Positions 47,161 through 57,084 of a DNA stretch of 64,000 nt are shown piece after piece; the stretch's first letter is position 1; each line of letters begins with the position of its first letter. Both the position numbers and the translations under genes were made by a program. A model generated the notes under the pieces. The model was not told where the DNA came from. It saw only the letters and a list, made by a program, of their open reading frames with translations, and ran no database searches. Source of the stretch: Shewanella fidelis ATCC BAA-318 (lineage in GTDB: Bacteria; Pseudomonadota; Gammaproteobacteria; Enterobacterales; Shewanellaceae); the NCBI RefSeq assembly GCF_000518605.1, contig NZ_JADX01000004.1, positions 346,885-410,884 on the forward strand, read 5' to 3'.

Positions 47161-48465
47161 TTAACCTCGGTTTGATACTGGCTCAAAGATATCGATAAAC
47201 GCTTCCGAGCGCATTTCGTCTAACCAGTTTTGTAACTCTTCATTAAACTTACGACGGAAGATTAATTGATGCGCGCGATTGGTATTGAATTTGTCAGTTG
47301 CATCTGTTGTACGTTTATCTTCTAGCTGAACAATATGCCAGCCGTGTGTCGAGCGGAATGGCTCGCTGTATTCACCAATCTGTAAGCTATTAAGTTCCTT
47401 AGCAAAAGCTGGTACATAAATATTCGGGTCAGCCCAGCCTAGTTCACCACCTTTGACCGCGCTACCTGGATCTTCAGAGTACTGGCGGGCTAGGTCTTCA
47501 AATTTTGCTTCACCAGATTTAACTTGAGCTAGGAATCTGTCCATCATGCTTTTAGCACGCTCTTCTGACAGAATTGGTGATGGCTTAAGTAGAATATGAC
47601 GAGATTTTACTTCTTCAATTTCTTGGGTTTGTAAACCGCGTGCGTCCATTATCTTAATAATGTGCAAGCCAGAACCACTTTTAATTGGGCCGATTATATC
47701 ACCAGTTTTGGCATCACCCACAACTTCGGCAAATAAAGTCGGCATTTCGTTGATATTCATGTAGTCCCAAATACCACCTTCAAGTGCTTTTGGACCAGAT
47801 GAAGCGGCAATCGCGATACTTCTAAAGTCATCACCGTCATTCAATCTTTTAAGCACAGCAGCAGCGCGCTTATTCGCTGATTCTAATTGTTGGCTGTTAG
47901 CATCTGCTGGTACATCAATAAGGATATGGCCAATTTGGAACTCAACATCTTTTAGGCCTTGTTCATTGATGATTTTGACAAGGTTATTGATTTCCTGTGG
48001 TGAAACTTGAATGCGGCGCTGCACTTGAATACGTTGAATTTCACCAAGGGTGATCTCTTCGCGTAATTGTTCACGGTATTGAGCAAAAGTTGTGCCTTCG
48101 CTTTCAATTTGCGCCTTCATATTTGCGACAGTAATATTCTGTTCCTTGGCGATATTTTCAATGGTTTGGTCTAGTTGTAAGTCACCAATGTGTAAACCAA
48201 TTCTGTCTGCCATTTGCAGTTGTAAGCGGGTTAGAATCAAACGTTCAATAACCTGAGTACGCAACGCTGCATCTGACGGTAGTTTTTGCCCAGCATTTGC
48301 TGCATTAGCTTTAATGGTTTTCACCATGCCGCTCACTTCACTTTCAAGAATGATCCCTTCATTGACTTGTACTGTGACGCGGTCAAGTGGCGTCGGAGCA
48401 GCCTGAATAGTTTGGCTCATCGCCAACGTTAACAGGGCAAAAATTAGTTGGTTACAGCGTTTCAT
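47161..48465 (-). CDS. surA: periplasmic chaperone/peptidyl-prolyl isomerase SurA
   Basis: 434 residues from ATG 48465, giving the signal peptide [22 protein letters not shown]. The in-frame ATG at 48498 adds 11 residues and hides the signal. An N-terminal chaperone domain, then two parvulin domains (about 170-275 and 285-385, each with a GG-x-LG-like motif), and a C-terminal helix. It escorts outer-membrane proteins, including LptD, to the Bam machine. Directly downstream of lptD. Confidence 0.96.
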   Translation of the reverse strand: MKRCNQLIFALLTLAMSQTIQAAPTPLDRVTVQVNEGIILESEVSGMVKTIKANAANAGQKLPSDAALRTQVIERLILTRLQLQMADRIGLHIGDLQLDQTIENIAKEQNITVANMKAQIESEGTTFAQYREQLREEITLGEIQRIQVQRRIQVSPQEINNLVKIINEQGLKDVEFQIGHILIDVPADANSQQLESANKRAAAVLKRLNDGDDFRSIAIAASSGPKALEGGIWDYMNINEMPTLFAEVVGDAKTGDIIGPIKSGSGLHIIKIMDARGLQTQEIEEVKSRHILLKPSPILSEERAKSMMDRFLAQVKSGEAKFEDLARQYSEDPGSAVKGGELGWADPNIYVPAFAKELNSLQIGEYSEPFRSTHGWHIVQLEDKRTTDATDKFNTNRAHQLIFRRKFNEELQNWLDEMRSEAFIDIFEPVSNRG

Positions 48466-48591
48466 CCACAAAAATCCTTGGCATTTATTAAGTGTCATTT
48501 ACGGTATTTTTATACCGCTCGAATGATTCTATAGTCCTGCTTTGACTCTAGGTCGTCAGCTAGGTTCAGCATTTTTTAAGTTATTTATTTG

Positions 48592-50916
48592 CTAATTTTT
48601 CAAATAGAGCGGTTTACGGTAGTTAAATAAACCGTCGTCCAGCATATCTGATACGCCTAATGGACCCGACCCACCTAGTCCTTTAATAACAAAGTTAAGA
48701 TAGAAGCCACTTTCAAATAGCTCTCGAGTATCCTGTACTGGATTATCTTCGTCAATATAATTGGTCTTAATGCGGTAATGATAACTCAAACGCACTGCCC
48801 AACAACATGATTCATATTGAAAGCCTGTGTAGGTTTCTACCGCACGGCTTTCATTTAGATCGTAGTACCAGTTACCAACAAGATATAAGCTGTCATTGAT
48901 AGGCCAAGCGCCTCGGAAGCCTACCTGTTTAATATCGACGGATTCATTGGTGTTAGTGTTTAATAAGTCAGGTACATAGCGGTAACTCGCCTGTAGGAGC
49001 TTATTTTCACCTGGGCGGTAATCAACTGTGAGTTCGCTTTTCTTATTTTCACTTTCTTTAGCGTCATATTGAATAGAGCCACTGAAAAACCAGTCAGAAT
49101 AAAGCTGAGTTGTTAGCTCCGCTGCAACGGCTGAGTTTGAAGTGTTTTCCTGTACAAACACATCGTTAGTGCCATTTACATCGTTAATACCAACCCGACT
49201 GTCTTGCAAATAGATGATTTGGCCAAGACTAAACTTAAACACTTCACGGTTTTGTTCGTTGAACATTCTGGTTGTTAAACCAAGCGTGAACTGGTTGGCA
49301 TCAGCAATACGATCTAAGCCAGAAAAGCGGCGCTCTCTGAAGAGGCCATTATAGTCCTCTTGTAATAGGGCAGTATCGTAAATACCTATGCCTGATTGAT
49401 CTTCGTAACCCACATAAAGGTATTGGAACTGTGGCTCTAACGTTTGGCGATAGTTGCTGTCAAAATAGTCGGTAAAGCGTTCGAAATTAATTTGGCCATG
49501 AACTCGAACTTGCGGCAAGGTTCGATTCACTGTGTCATCTAGTTGCGTGGTAGATAAATTCGATCTGTCATCTTGCCAGTAATTGGTTTGTAGCAGCTTG
49601 ACCTCACTAGTAAGTGAGCCGGCTGGTCCATGTATTGGATAAGAAATGCTTGGCTCTAAATGCAAACGGGTTGCAGTCGAGTACTCGCTATCTTGGTGCT
49701 CAAAATTAGTTAATTCACTATTGAAATTAAAGTCTATGCCGTGCCAATAGTTAGGTGCGCGATAATTAAAGGTCAGCTGCGGCATCACTTGATAAGGCTT
49801 TTCATCTTCACCCAGTACTTTGATGTCTTGTACGCGGGCGCTGACATCCCAGTTCTGCTCGAAATAGGCAACTTCACCGATACGGGTTAATTGGTTATCG
49901 GTCGCACGCTGCACATCTGAACTTAAGTCATTGAAATAGTTATTATCAGATACATCAGTATAGTTGGCTAATACTCGCCAATTTTTATTGATGGCGCCAC
50001 TATGTTCCCAGTGGTAAAGATAGCGGTCAGGGCTGCCAACTAACTTATCGTCATTAGCGAGGTATTCTAAGTTTAATTGGCCTTGCTGCTTTTCACCGGC
50101 TAAATATCTGAACTCTGTTTTGGTAAATAAGCCACGGGCAGACATATAGTTTGGCGTAAAGGTTAGGTCGTATTCCGGAGCGATATTCCAATAGTAAGGT
50201 GTCGCAACCTCAACACCATTAGTTGTGCTGGTGCTAAAGCTTGGAAATAAAAAGCCTGACTTGCGTTTATCAGATACCGGAATGGTCATGTAAGGCACAT
50301 ACATGACAGGAACGCCACCAATTTTAATTTTGGCGTCCCAAATTTCGCCCCATTCGTCAGAGCTATCGATTTTGATGCGATCGGCTTCTAAAAGCCATGC
50401 AGGGTCTTCCCCCGGACAAGTGGTGAAATTGGTACCGGCAAGTAGCAGATTATTCTCTTGAGTGATCTCTAAAGTCTCTGCATCACCATGGATCTGTTGA
50501 CCATGAAGCCAATATTTCGCGCCACTTAGTACCGCGCTGTTACTGCGCATTTTAGCCACTAACGATTCAGCGGTAACGGTAAATAATTCATCCTGAAAAA
50601 CTAAATTACCATTGGCCTCTAACTCTTCAGCTTCTTGATTTAAAATGGCTTCATCTGCAGCGACATTTCGACCACCTTGGCTGAAGTTTACATTACCTGA
50701 AAACGTGGCTTGTTTGCCCATCTGAGCTTCAGAACGATCAGAGCTAATATAGATACGTGCTAAGTCCTCGGCAGTGTTGAGCTCATAGAGAGGTACATAG
50801 GGTTTTACCGGAGGTACAACAACACACTGTGCACTATAGTTGCTCACAGTTTCGGTTTCGTCTGCTAAGACTAATTGGGGAAGCAGGCTCAAGGCCAGAA
50901 AATAACGGATCTGCAT
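48592..50916 (-). CDS. lptD: LPS assembly outer-membrane protein LptD
   Basis: 774 residues. The signal peptide is MQIRYFLALSLLPQLVLA. The N-terminal LptA-like jellyroll domain (about 45-190) and the large C-terminal barrel are complete. The four cysteines needed for the two interdomain disulfides are present: Cys31, Cys167, Cys704 and Cys705. With LptE it inserts lipopolysaccharide into the outer leaflet. First gene of the leftward cluster, divergent from amgK. Confidence 0.95.
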   Translation of the reverse strand: MQIRYFLALSLLPQLVLADETETVSNYSAQCVVVPPVKPYVPLYELNTAEDLARIYISSDRSEAQMGKQATFSGNVNFSQGGRNVAADEAILNQEAEELEANGNLVFQDELFTVTAESLVAKMRSNSAVLSGAKYWLHGQQIHGDAETLEITQENNLLLAGTNFTTCPGEDPAWLLEADRIKIDSSDEWGEIWDAKIKIGGVPVMYVPYMTIPVSDKRKSGFLFPSFSTSTTNGVEVATPYYWNIAPEYDLTFTPNYMSARGLFTKTEFRYLAGEKQQGQLNLEYLANDDKLVGSPDRYLYHWEHSGAINKNWRVLANYTDVSDNNYFNDLSSDVQRATDNQLTRIGEVAYFEQNWDVSARVQDIKVLGEDEKPYQVMPQLTFNYRAPNYWHGIDFNFNSELTNFEHQDSEYSTATRLHLEPSISYPIHGPAGSLTSEVKLLQTNYWQDDRSNLSTTQLDDTVNRTLPQVRVHGQINFERFTDYFDSNYRQTLEPQFQYLYVGYEDQSGIGIYDTALLQEDYNGLFRERRFSGLDRIADANQFTLGLTTRMFNEQNREVFKFSLGQIIYLQDSRVGINDVNGTNDVFVQENTSNSAVAAELTTQLYSDWFFSGSIQYDAKESENKKSELTVDYRPGENKLLQASYRYVPDLLNTNTNESVDIKQVGFRGAWPINDSLYLVGNWYYDLNESRAVETYTGFQYESCCWAVRLSYHYRIKTNYIDEDNPVQDTRELFESGFYLNFVIKGLGGSGPLGVSDMLDDGLFNYRKPLYLKN

Positions 50917-51077
50917 CTTAGGTCAATTAATAATGATTTCTTAGTCTGGACAGTGAAAGAGGAGAAAAGTTGTCCCTTTCCTGGGCAACTCAGCCAAATA
51001 ATTTTTTTCAATCGCTTAGCTGTTTCCATTTTGTCGTTATAATAAAGCAATTTCTTCTTAAGAGCCATGAGGTGCCC

Positions 51078-52082
51078 TTGTCAGATCCTAGATTTCTTCA
51101 GTTAAATGCATGGCTAAACCAGTATTTTAATGTAAAAGTATCGCCACAGTTGATATCTGGCGATGCGAGTTTTCGACGCTACTTTAGAGTTTTTGTTAAT
51201 AATGACTCTTATATTGTAGTCGACTCGCCGCCTAACCTTATCGATATTGTGCCTTTTATTCAATTGGCGGATAGCTATTCACGTCAAGGCATTGCTGTGC
51301 CAAAGGTTATTGCAAGTGACCGTGATTTAGGTGTCATGTTGCTAAGCGACTTAGGGGATACACAGCTGCTTTCTGTATTAAATAAAGAGACCTTACAGCA
51401 ATACTACTCTGAGGCTTTAGGGTTACTGACAGATATTGCTAAAGTGACACAGACTCAAACAGGCCCGCTTCCTAAATACGATGCAGCATTCGTAGCCCGT
51501 GAATTGGATATTTTTTGTGAGTGGCTAGCATTACATCATTTAGGCTTAGCCGTTGATGAAGTTAACATTCGCACGGCGGGTGCTTTTAAAGTATTGACCG
51601 AAAATGCGATGTCACAACCTCAGGCTGGCATGCATAGAGATTATCATAGTCGCAATTTAATGCTGCAAGATGGTCAATTGAAGGTGATCGACTTTCAAGA
51701 TGCTGTTATCGGTCCTGTGACTTACGATGCAGTGTCTTTATTGCGTGACTGTTATATTCGTTGGCCCGATTCAGATGTTGAACTACTTATGCAGCAGCAT
51801 TATCAGCAATGTCTTAACGATAAGCTTATTGGCGCGGATGTGAGTTTTGCCCAGTATCGAAGATGGTTTGATTTAATGGGGATCCAACGTCATGTAAAAG
51901 CGGCAGGTATTTTTGCAAGGCTGAATTATCGTGACAATAAACCTGCCTATATGGCTGATATCCCACTTACATTAGAATACATTCGCGATATAGCTGCGAG
52001 GTATCAAGAGTTACATGGGTTTTCCAAGTGGATAGCTGAAGTGATCATTCCAGCGGTTACAGCTAAAAGCCAATTGCATTAA
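51078..52082 (+). CDS. amgK: N-acetylmuramate/N-acetylglucosamine kinase AmgK
   Basis: 334 residues from a TTG start at 51078, set 7 bases after GAGG. The family N-terminus follows (SDPRFLQLNAWLNQ). An in-frame ATG at 50970 would add 36 residues from the lptD promoter region. Aminoglycoside-phosphotransferase fold with the catalytic HRDYHSRNLML and metal-binding VIDFQDAVIGP. It phosphorylates MurNAc/GlcNAc at C1 in peptidoglycan recycling. murU begins 15 bases later, completing the substrate chain. Confidence 0.88.
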   Translation: MSDPRFLQLNAWLNQYFNVKVSPQLISGDASFRRYFRVFVNNDSYIVVDSPPNLIDIVPFIQLADSYSRQGIAVPKVIASDRDLGVMLLSDLGDTQLLSVLNKETLQQYYSEALGLLTDIAKVTQTQTGPLPKYDAAFVARELDIFCEWLALHHLGLAVDEVNIRTAGAFKVLTENAMSQPQAGMHRDYHSRNLMLQDGQLKVIDFQDAVIGPVTYDAVSLLRDCYIRWPDSDVELLMQQHYQQCLNDKLIGADVSFAQYRRWFDLMGIQRHVKAAGIFARLNYRDNKPAYMADIPLTLEYIRDIAARYQELHGFSKWIAEVIIPAVTAKSQLH

Positions 52083-52096
52083 TAACAAGGTATCTA

Positions 52097-52765
52097 ATGA
52101 AAGCGATGATTTTAGCTGCAGGGCGTGGCGAGCGTTTGCGGCCTTTGACAGATTCAATCCCTAAACCTTTGGTAACTGTTGCGGGTAAGCCATTAATTGT
52201 TTATCACATTGAAAAGCTAGCTGCTGCAGGGTTCCGTGAGATTGTCATTAACCATGCTTGGCTTGGGCATAAATTAGTCGAAGCACTTGGTGACGGCAGT
52301 CAATGGCAAGTTAATATCCAATACAGTGCTGAGACATCTGCATTAGAGACTGGAGGTGGTATTAAGCAAGCGCTTAACCTATTAGGCGACGAGCCTTTTT
52401 TGGTGATTAATGGTGACATATTTATTGATAGATTACCTGAAATCGCACCGCTAGACTCAGGCATGCTCGCTCAGCTTTGGTTAGTTGATAACCCTAGTCA
52501 GCATCCTGATGGTGATTTTGCGTTAGCCGAAGGTAAGGTGTTTGAGCATGGAGAGGAAAAGCTGACGTTTTCAGGCATGGGAATTTATCACCCAAAACTA
52601 TTTGATAATACGCCAGAAGGCGCATTTGCGTTGGCACCGTTATTGCGATCAGCAATGAAGCAGCAACGAGTTAGTGGTTGTCATTTTAATCATTTTTGGT
52701 GTGATGTAGGCACAATTGAGCGACATACACAAATTGAAGTTCGTGAAAGTAATAAGGTTAAGTAA
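52097..52765 (+). CDS. murU: N-acetylmuramate alpha-1-phosphate uridylyltransferase MurU
   Basis: 222 residues. It begins with the nucleotidyltransferase signature LAAGRGERLRPLTDSIPKPL and has the metal-binding LVINGDIFID. MurU turns MurNAc-1-phosphate, the product of AmgK, into UDP-MurNAc, bypassing de novo synthesis and fosfomycin's target. Its stop overlaps the djlA start by one base. Confidence 0.9.
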   Translation: MKAMILAAGRGERLRPLTDSIPKPLVTVAGKPLIVYHIEKLAAAGFREIVINHAWLGHKLVEALGDGSQWQVNIQYSAETSALETGGGIKQALNLLGDEPFLVINGDIFIDRLPEIAPLDSGMLAQLWLVDNPSQHPDGDFALAEGKVFEHGEEKLTFSGMGIYHPKLFDNTPEGAFALAPLLRSAMKQQRVSGCHFNHFWCDVGTIERHTQIEVRESNKVK

Positions 52766-53541
52766 TGCGTATTTGGGGTAAGTTTTTCGGTTTCGTTATT
52801 GGCTTTATGTTTGGCCGGCTTGCGGGGGCGATTCTCGGTTTGTGGCTTGGACATATGTATGATCGCAAGTTAGCAAGAGATGCAGGCATTAGCAGTGGTG
52901 CTAAACGTCAGGCGTTATTCTTTAATACCACATTTGCTGTTATGGGGCACGTAGCGAAAGCGTCGGGACGAGTCACAGAAAATGACATTCGCATGGCAAC
53001 CTCTTTGATGGATCAGCTTAACTTAAGCGGTCAAGCCCGTGCCGATGCGCAAGCAGCCTTCCGTGAGGGCAAAGACTCAGACTTTGATCTTAATGCTTGT
53101 TTAAAGACCTTTAGGTTGATTTCTATGGGTCGTAAAGAAGTGTTGCAGATGTTTTTGGAGATCCAAATTCAAACCGCATTATCAGATGCGCAATTGGATC
53201 AACAAGAGCGCGCTATTTTGTCTACAGTGGCTAAAGAGTTAGGTTTTAGTCAACAGCAGCTCGATGATTTACTAGCGCGATGGCAAGCGGAGTTTAATTT
53301 TCATCGCAGCGGCGCAGGCAACCAAACCTCGATTAAAGATGCCTATGATTTGCTTGGTATGAGCGAGGCTAATTCAGATCAAGAGATAAAACGTGCCTAC
53401 AGAAAACTGATGAATGAACATCACCCAGATAAATTAGTGGCTAAGGGCTTGCCAGCTGAAATGATGGAGTTAGCAAAGACAAAAGCACAAGACATTCAAG
53501 CCGCTTATGATAGAGTCAAAGGTGAAAGAGGAATGCGCTAA
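52765..53541 (+). CDS. djlA: membrane-anchored co-chaperone DjlA
   Basis: 258 residues. An N-terminal transmembrane segment with a Gly-rich face (about 5-27, GKFFGFVIGFMFGRLAGAIL), a TerB-like central domain, and a C-terminal J domain (about 191-258) with the essential HPD in NEHHPDKL. It recruits DnaK to the inner membrane and affects the Rcs system in enterics. Starts one base inside murU. Confidence 0.93.
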   Translation: MRIWGKFFGFVIGFMFGRLAGAILGLWLGHMYDRKLARDAGISSGAKRQALFFNTTFAVMGHVAKASGRVTENDIRMATSLMDQLNLSGQARADAQAAFREGKDSDFDLNACLKTFRLISMGRKEVLQMFLEIQIQTALSDAQLDQQERAILSTVAKELGFSQQQLDDLLARWQAEFNFHRSGAGNQTSIKDAYDLLGMSEANSDQEIKRAYRKLMNEHHPDKLVAKGLPAEMMELAKTKAQDIQAAYDRVKGERGMR

Positions 53542-53569
53542 TTTTAGTCATAACAGATAGGGACATAAA

Positions 53570-54181
53570 ATGAGATTAAGTATTGGGGTATTAATGGCTT
53601 CATTGTGTGCTCTTCCCGCAACGGCTGAAGTGTATGTGGCGCCATTTGCTGGTTATAGCTTTGCTGGCAGTGAATTTGATATTTCAAGTACAGCCAGTAC
53701 TGATAATGGCCAAGGTAAGATTGCTGAATCTGAAAACTATGGTCTGATGCTTGGGATCACCACTAAGGATCCGGGTAATGTCTATTTGCTATATAGCCAC
53801 CAAGCAACAGATCTAAAAGGTGCGGGTAATTTTAGCCCTGAGATTATCACTTCAATGGATGTTGACTATTTTCATGTGGGTGGTTCGCTCTATTTTCCTA
53901 ATGGTGCATTGCAACCTTATGTGACCACAAGTTTAGGTTTGACTCACATGCGTCCTGGGGATGGTTATTCAAACGAGACTCGTTTTTCGATGGCGATTGG
54001 CGGTGGTTTTGAGTATCAGGTTAGTCAGTCGATATCCCTGTTTGCAGAAGTGAAAGGCTACGCCACCTTTGTCGATGCAGACAATGCGCTATTTTGTGAT
54101 CATGCAGGCTGTATCTGGAAAATTCAGTCAGACATCATGTGGCAAGGGCAGGCTAATATAGGTGCTAGCTTTAAATTTTAG
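53570..54181 (+). CDS. outer-membrane beta-barrel protein of unknown function
   Basis: 203 residues. The signal peptide is MRLSIGVLMASLCALPATA. The mature part alternates hydrophobic and polar residues and ends in ANIGASFKF, a C-terminal aromatic typical of Bam-inserted barrels; it fits an eight-stranded OmpA/OmpW-like barrel. Two cysteines near the end (LFCDHAGCIW) may bridge an outer loop. It lies 28 bases after djlA and 10 before the dehydrogenase gene, so likely co-transcribed. Confidence 0.75.
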   Translation: MRLSIGVLMASLCALPATAEVYVAPFAGYSFAGSEFDISSTASTDNGQGKIAESENYGLMLGITTKDPGNVYLLYSHQATDLKGAGNFSPEIITSMDVDYFHVGGSLYFPNGALQPYVTTSLGLTHMRPGDGYSNETRFSMAIGGGFEYQVSQSISLFAEVKGYATFVDADNALFCDHAGCIWKIQSDIMWQGQANIGASFKF

Positions 54182-54191
54182 GTTAGTTTTT

Positions 54192-55145
54192 ATGAAGTTA
54201 GTGGTACTCGACGGTTTTACCCTTAACCCTGGTGATCTTGATTGGCAACCGCTTGCCGAATTGGCTGAGCTCACTGTGTATGAGCGCAGTTCCTGTGCTG
54301 ATATTTTACCCCGTAGCCAAGATGCCGAGGTTATTTTTACCAATAAAACGCCCCTAGATGAAGCGACGTTACAGCAGCTACCTAAGCTTAAATATATCGG
54401 TATTTTAGCTACTGGTACTAATGTTGTAGATCTTATTGCGGCGAAAAATCTTGGCATAGTCGTCACCAATGTGCCTGCTTACGGTCCTGATGCGGTGGCA
54501 CAAATGGCATTTGCCCACATCCTCAATGCGACTCAACAAGTGGCATTGCATTCTGAAGCGGTAAAGCGTGGTCAATGGACGCAAGCCAATGACTTTTGCT
54601 TTACATTGACACCATTGCAATCTCTTAAAGGTAAAACACTAGGCTTGATTGGCTTTGGTGATATCGCTCAAGCCGTGTCTAAAATTGCCTTGGCGTTTGG
54701 TATGCAAGTGCTGGTTAATACTCGCAATGCAGATCTACTTTTGCCAGAAGGTTGTCGCTGGGTTGAGCGAGATACTGTGTTTGCTCAGTCTGATATTATT
54801 TCGCTGCATTGTCCTTTAACGCCTGAGACTCAGAACATGATCGATGCTTGTTCGCTGAAAAAAATGAAAGCAACTGCGATGCTAATTAATACCGCACGCG
54901 GTGGGTTAGTTGAAGAGCAAGCATTAGCGGATGCGCTCAATCAAGGTGAACTTGCCTTTGCCGGTGTTGATGTATTATCGACTGAACCACCTAAACCTGA
55001 TAATCCATTGCTGAGCGCGAATAATATTAGTATATCGCCTCATAATGCATGGGCGACAGTTGAAGCGAGAGCTAACTTGCTCAACATTGCCATCGACAAC
55101 TTAGGTTGTTTTTTAGCCGGTAAACCTAAAAATTGTGTTAGCTAA
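54192..55145 (+). CDS. D-2-hydroxyacid dehydrogenase (hydroxypyruvate/glycerate type)
   Basis: 317 residues from ATG 54192 (MKLVVLDGFTLNPGD); the longer in-frame start at 54162 overlaps the preceding gene. NAD-binding GLIGFGDIAQAV, substrate Arg in NTARGGLVEE, Glu in DVLSTEPP and catalytic His in SPHNAWAT are all present. Closest in layout to HprA-type glycerate dehydrogenases; substrate not certain. Ends at a bidirectional terminator. Confidence 0.85.
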   Translation: MKLVVLDGFTLNPGDLDWQPLAELAELTVYERSSCADILPRSQDAEVIFTNKTPLDEATLQQLPKLKYIGILATGTNVVDLIAAKNLGIVVTNVPAYGPDAVAQMAFAHILNATQQVALHSEAVKRGQWTQANDFCFTLTPLQSLKGKTLGLIGFGDIAQAVSKIALAFGMQVLVNTRNADLLLPEGCRWVERDTVFAQSDIISLHCPLTPETQNMIDACSLKKMKATAMLINTARGGLVEEQALADALNQGELAFAGVDVLSTEPPKPDNPLLSANNISISPHNAWATVEARANLLNIAIDNLGCFLAGKPKNCVS

Positions 55146-55163
55146 ATATCACTGTTTTGAACA

Positions 55164-55193
55164 AAAATAACCCAGCTAACTCGCTGGGTTATT
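55164..55193. terminator. bidirectional terminator between dehydrogenase and purT
   Basis: AATAACCCAGC/GCTGGGTTATT, a perfect 11-bp stem with a 5-base loop. T tracts are short. TGATTGGTATTATA, a fragment resembling the dispersed repeat end, follows at once. Confidence 0.75.
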
Positions 55194-55201
55194 GATTGGT
55201 A

Positions 55202-56377
55202 TTATATGATGACCTTGATTTTATCTGCGGCGTTGAGCGCCTTAGTAACGGCATTATCAATATCAATGCCTCGAGCTAGAGCAACGCCTAAACGTCGTTG
55301 ACCATCGATTTCAGGTTTAGCAAACAAGCGTACTTGCGTATCAGCTTCAACTAATGCTTCTGCTACACCGGTAAACTGAATATCTGTCGAGGTTCCTTTA
55401 GCCAGAATTACCGCTGATGCGCTTGGGCCATGTTGAGCGATATTACTGATAGGTAAACCGAGAATAGCCCGAACATGTAAAGCAAATTCCGATAGATCTT
55501 GGCTAATGAGCGTTACCATACCTGTGTCGTGTGGTCGCGGTGATACTTCAGAAAAGTAGACTTCATCGCCTTTTATGAACAGCTCTACTCCAAACAGCCC
55601 ATAACCGCCTAAAGCTTCGACGACTTTTTTACCAATGGCTTGAGACTTTTGCAAAACCGTTGCTGACATTGCTTGTGGCTGCCATGATTCACGGTAATCA
55701 CCCTCCTCTTGACGATGACCGATAGGATCGCAAAAGTGAATACCATTAACGGCACTAATTGTTAGCAAGGTGATCTCATAGTCGAAGGCGATAAAGCCCT
55801 CTACAATTACTCGGCCTTTACCGGCGCGGCCGCCCTCTTGGGCATACTCCCAAGCGGACAAAATTTGTTCTTGGTTACGAATAACACTTTGGCCTTTTCC
55901 CGATGAACTCATAACAGGCTTGACGACACAAGGCAGGCCGATCGTCGCGACAGCATGGTTAAATTCAGCTTCGTTATCACAGAAGAAATAAGGAGATGTT
56001 GCAATGCCTAAGGTCTCTGCGGCTAAACGGCGAATACCTTCACGATCCATTGTTAGTTGGGTAGCTTTTGCTGTAGGGACGACATTAACGCCTTCAGCTT
56101 CTACTTCGAGTAAAGTCTGGGTAGCAATGGCTTCTAACTCAGGAATAACCAGATCGGGTTTTTCTAATGCAATTACAGCTTTTAATGCATCGGCGTCAAG
56201 CATGTTGATGACATGTGAGCGATGAGCTATTTGCATTGCCGGGGCATTGGGATAACGGTCTACGCCAATAATCTCAATACCGAAACGTTGCAGCTCTATA
56301 GCAACTTCTTTACCTAGCTCGCCACAGCCAAGCAGCATAGCGCGTTTAGCACTGGTTGATAATGCAGTACCTATCAT
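55202..56377 (-). CDS. purT: formate-dependent phosphoribosylglycinamide formyltransferase
   Basis: 391 residues, an ATP-grasp enzyme. N-terminal [17 protein letters not shown]-binding [15 protein letters not shown], and [26 protein letters not shown]. It uses formate and ATP to formylate GAR in purine synthesis, an alternative to PurN. Single gene, divergent from the DUF3302 gene. Confidence 0.96.
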   Translation of the reverse strand: MIGTALSTSAKRAMLLGCGELGKEVAIELQRFGIEIIGVDRYPNAPAMQIAHRSHVINMLDADALKAVIALEKPDLVIPELEAIATQTLLEVEAEGVNVVPTAKATQLTMDREGIRRLAAETLGIATSPYFFCDNEAEFNHAVATIGLPCVVKPVMSSSGKGQSVIRNQEQILSAWEYAQEGGRAGKGRVIVEGFIAFDYEITLLTISAVNGIHFCDPIGHRQEEGDYRESWQPQAMSATVLQKSQAIGKKVVEALGGYGLFGVELFIKGDEVYFSEVSPRPHDTGMVTLISQDLSEFALHVRAILGLPISNIAQHGPSASAVILAKGTSTDIQFTGVAEALVEADTQVRLFAKPEIDGQRRLGVALARGIDIDNAVTKALNAADKIKVII

Positions 56378-56520
56378 TTGTGTACCTTTATTTTGTAGGG
56401 AGTGTCTTGATTGCAGGGCAAGCTTGTTGCCGCACAGTCTATTTAAGCATCTATGGCTTTTTATTATTTGTGCCTAGTGTAACGCGCAGCTACTAGTTGT
56501 TACGGAGAATTGCTAGCAAG

Positions 56521-56536
56521 TGTGCGTTAGATCACA
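56521..56536. promoter_or_regulatory. candidate CRP site between purT and the DUF3302 gene
   Basis: TGTGC-GTTAGA-TCACA: the right half is perfect and the left differs in one base, with the required 6-base spacer. It is near-equidistant (about 137-160 bases) from both divergent starts, so either gene could be the target. Confidence 0.5.
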
Positions 56537-56672
56537 CGCTTTACTCTATTGTCAATGAATTTAATGTTTGTTTTTTAATCATAAAAATGGATTTTAAGTG
56601 TAAATGTTGCCAAAATGATAATGGTGTGTTTTAGGGGCTATCGCCAAGATCTGATTAAAAAGGGAGAGCGCA

Positions 56673-57083
56673 GTGTTTCTAGATTATTTTGCATTAGGCA
56701 TCATTTTTTTCGTGGCTATTTTTATTTTTTATGGCGTGATAGCGATCCATGATATCCCCTATGAAATAGCCAAAAAACGTAATCATCCACAGCAAGATGC
56801 TTTACATATTGCCGGGTGGGTTAGTTTATTTACTCTTCATGCTATTTGGCCATTTTTATGGATTTGGGCAACGCTTTATCGTGAAGATAGGGGCTGGGGT
56901 TTTCAGGAGGTTGTTGAAAAAGAGCAACTACTTGAAAGTGAGGTAAAAGGTTTAACTGAGTCAGTGAGAAATCTAGAAAAGAAATTGGCAGCAATGGAAG
57001 CGGCTAACTCTGTCGAAAATGTTGCGGCTGACATAGTTGGTAAGCCGTCCACAGGTAATCAAGCTGATAAGGTAGAGGTGTAA
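56673..57083 (+). CDS. DUF3302 inner-membrane protein (YiaW-like)
   Basis: 136 residues from a GTG start at 56673, with GGGAGAG in front. Two transmembrane helices (about 8-27 and 46-67) and a C-terminal coiled coil (EVKGLTESVRNLEKKLAAME). It matches DUF3302 and is paired with an HlyD protein exactly as yiaW-yiaV are in E. coli. Probably an accessory membrane subunit of an efflux or envelope-transport unit; the actual substrate is unknown. Confidence 0.8.
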   Translation: MFLDYFALGIIFFVAIFIFYGVIAIHDIPYEIAKKRNHPQQDALHIAGWVSLFTLHAIWPFLWIWATLYREDRGWGFQEVVEKEQLLESEVKGLTESVRNLEKKLAAMEAANSVENVAADIVGKPSTGNQADKVEV

Positions 57084-57084
57084 T

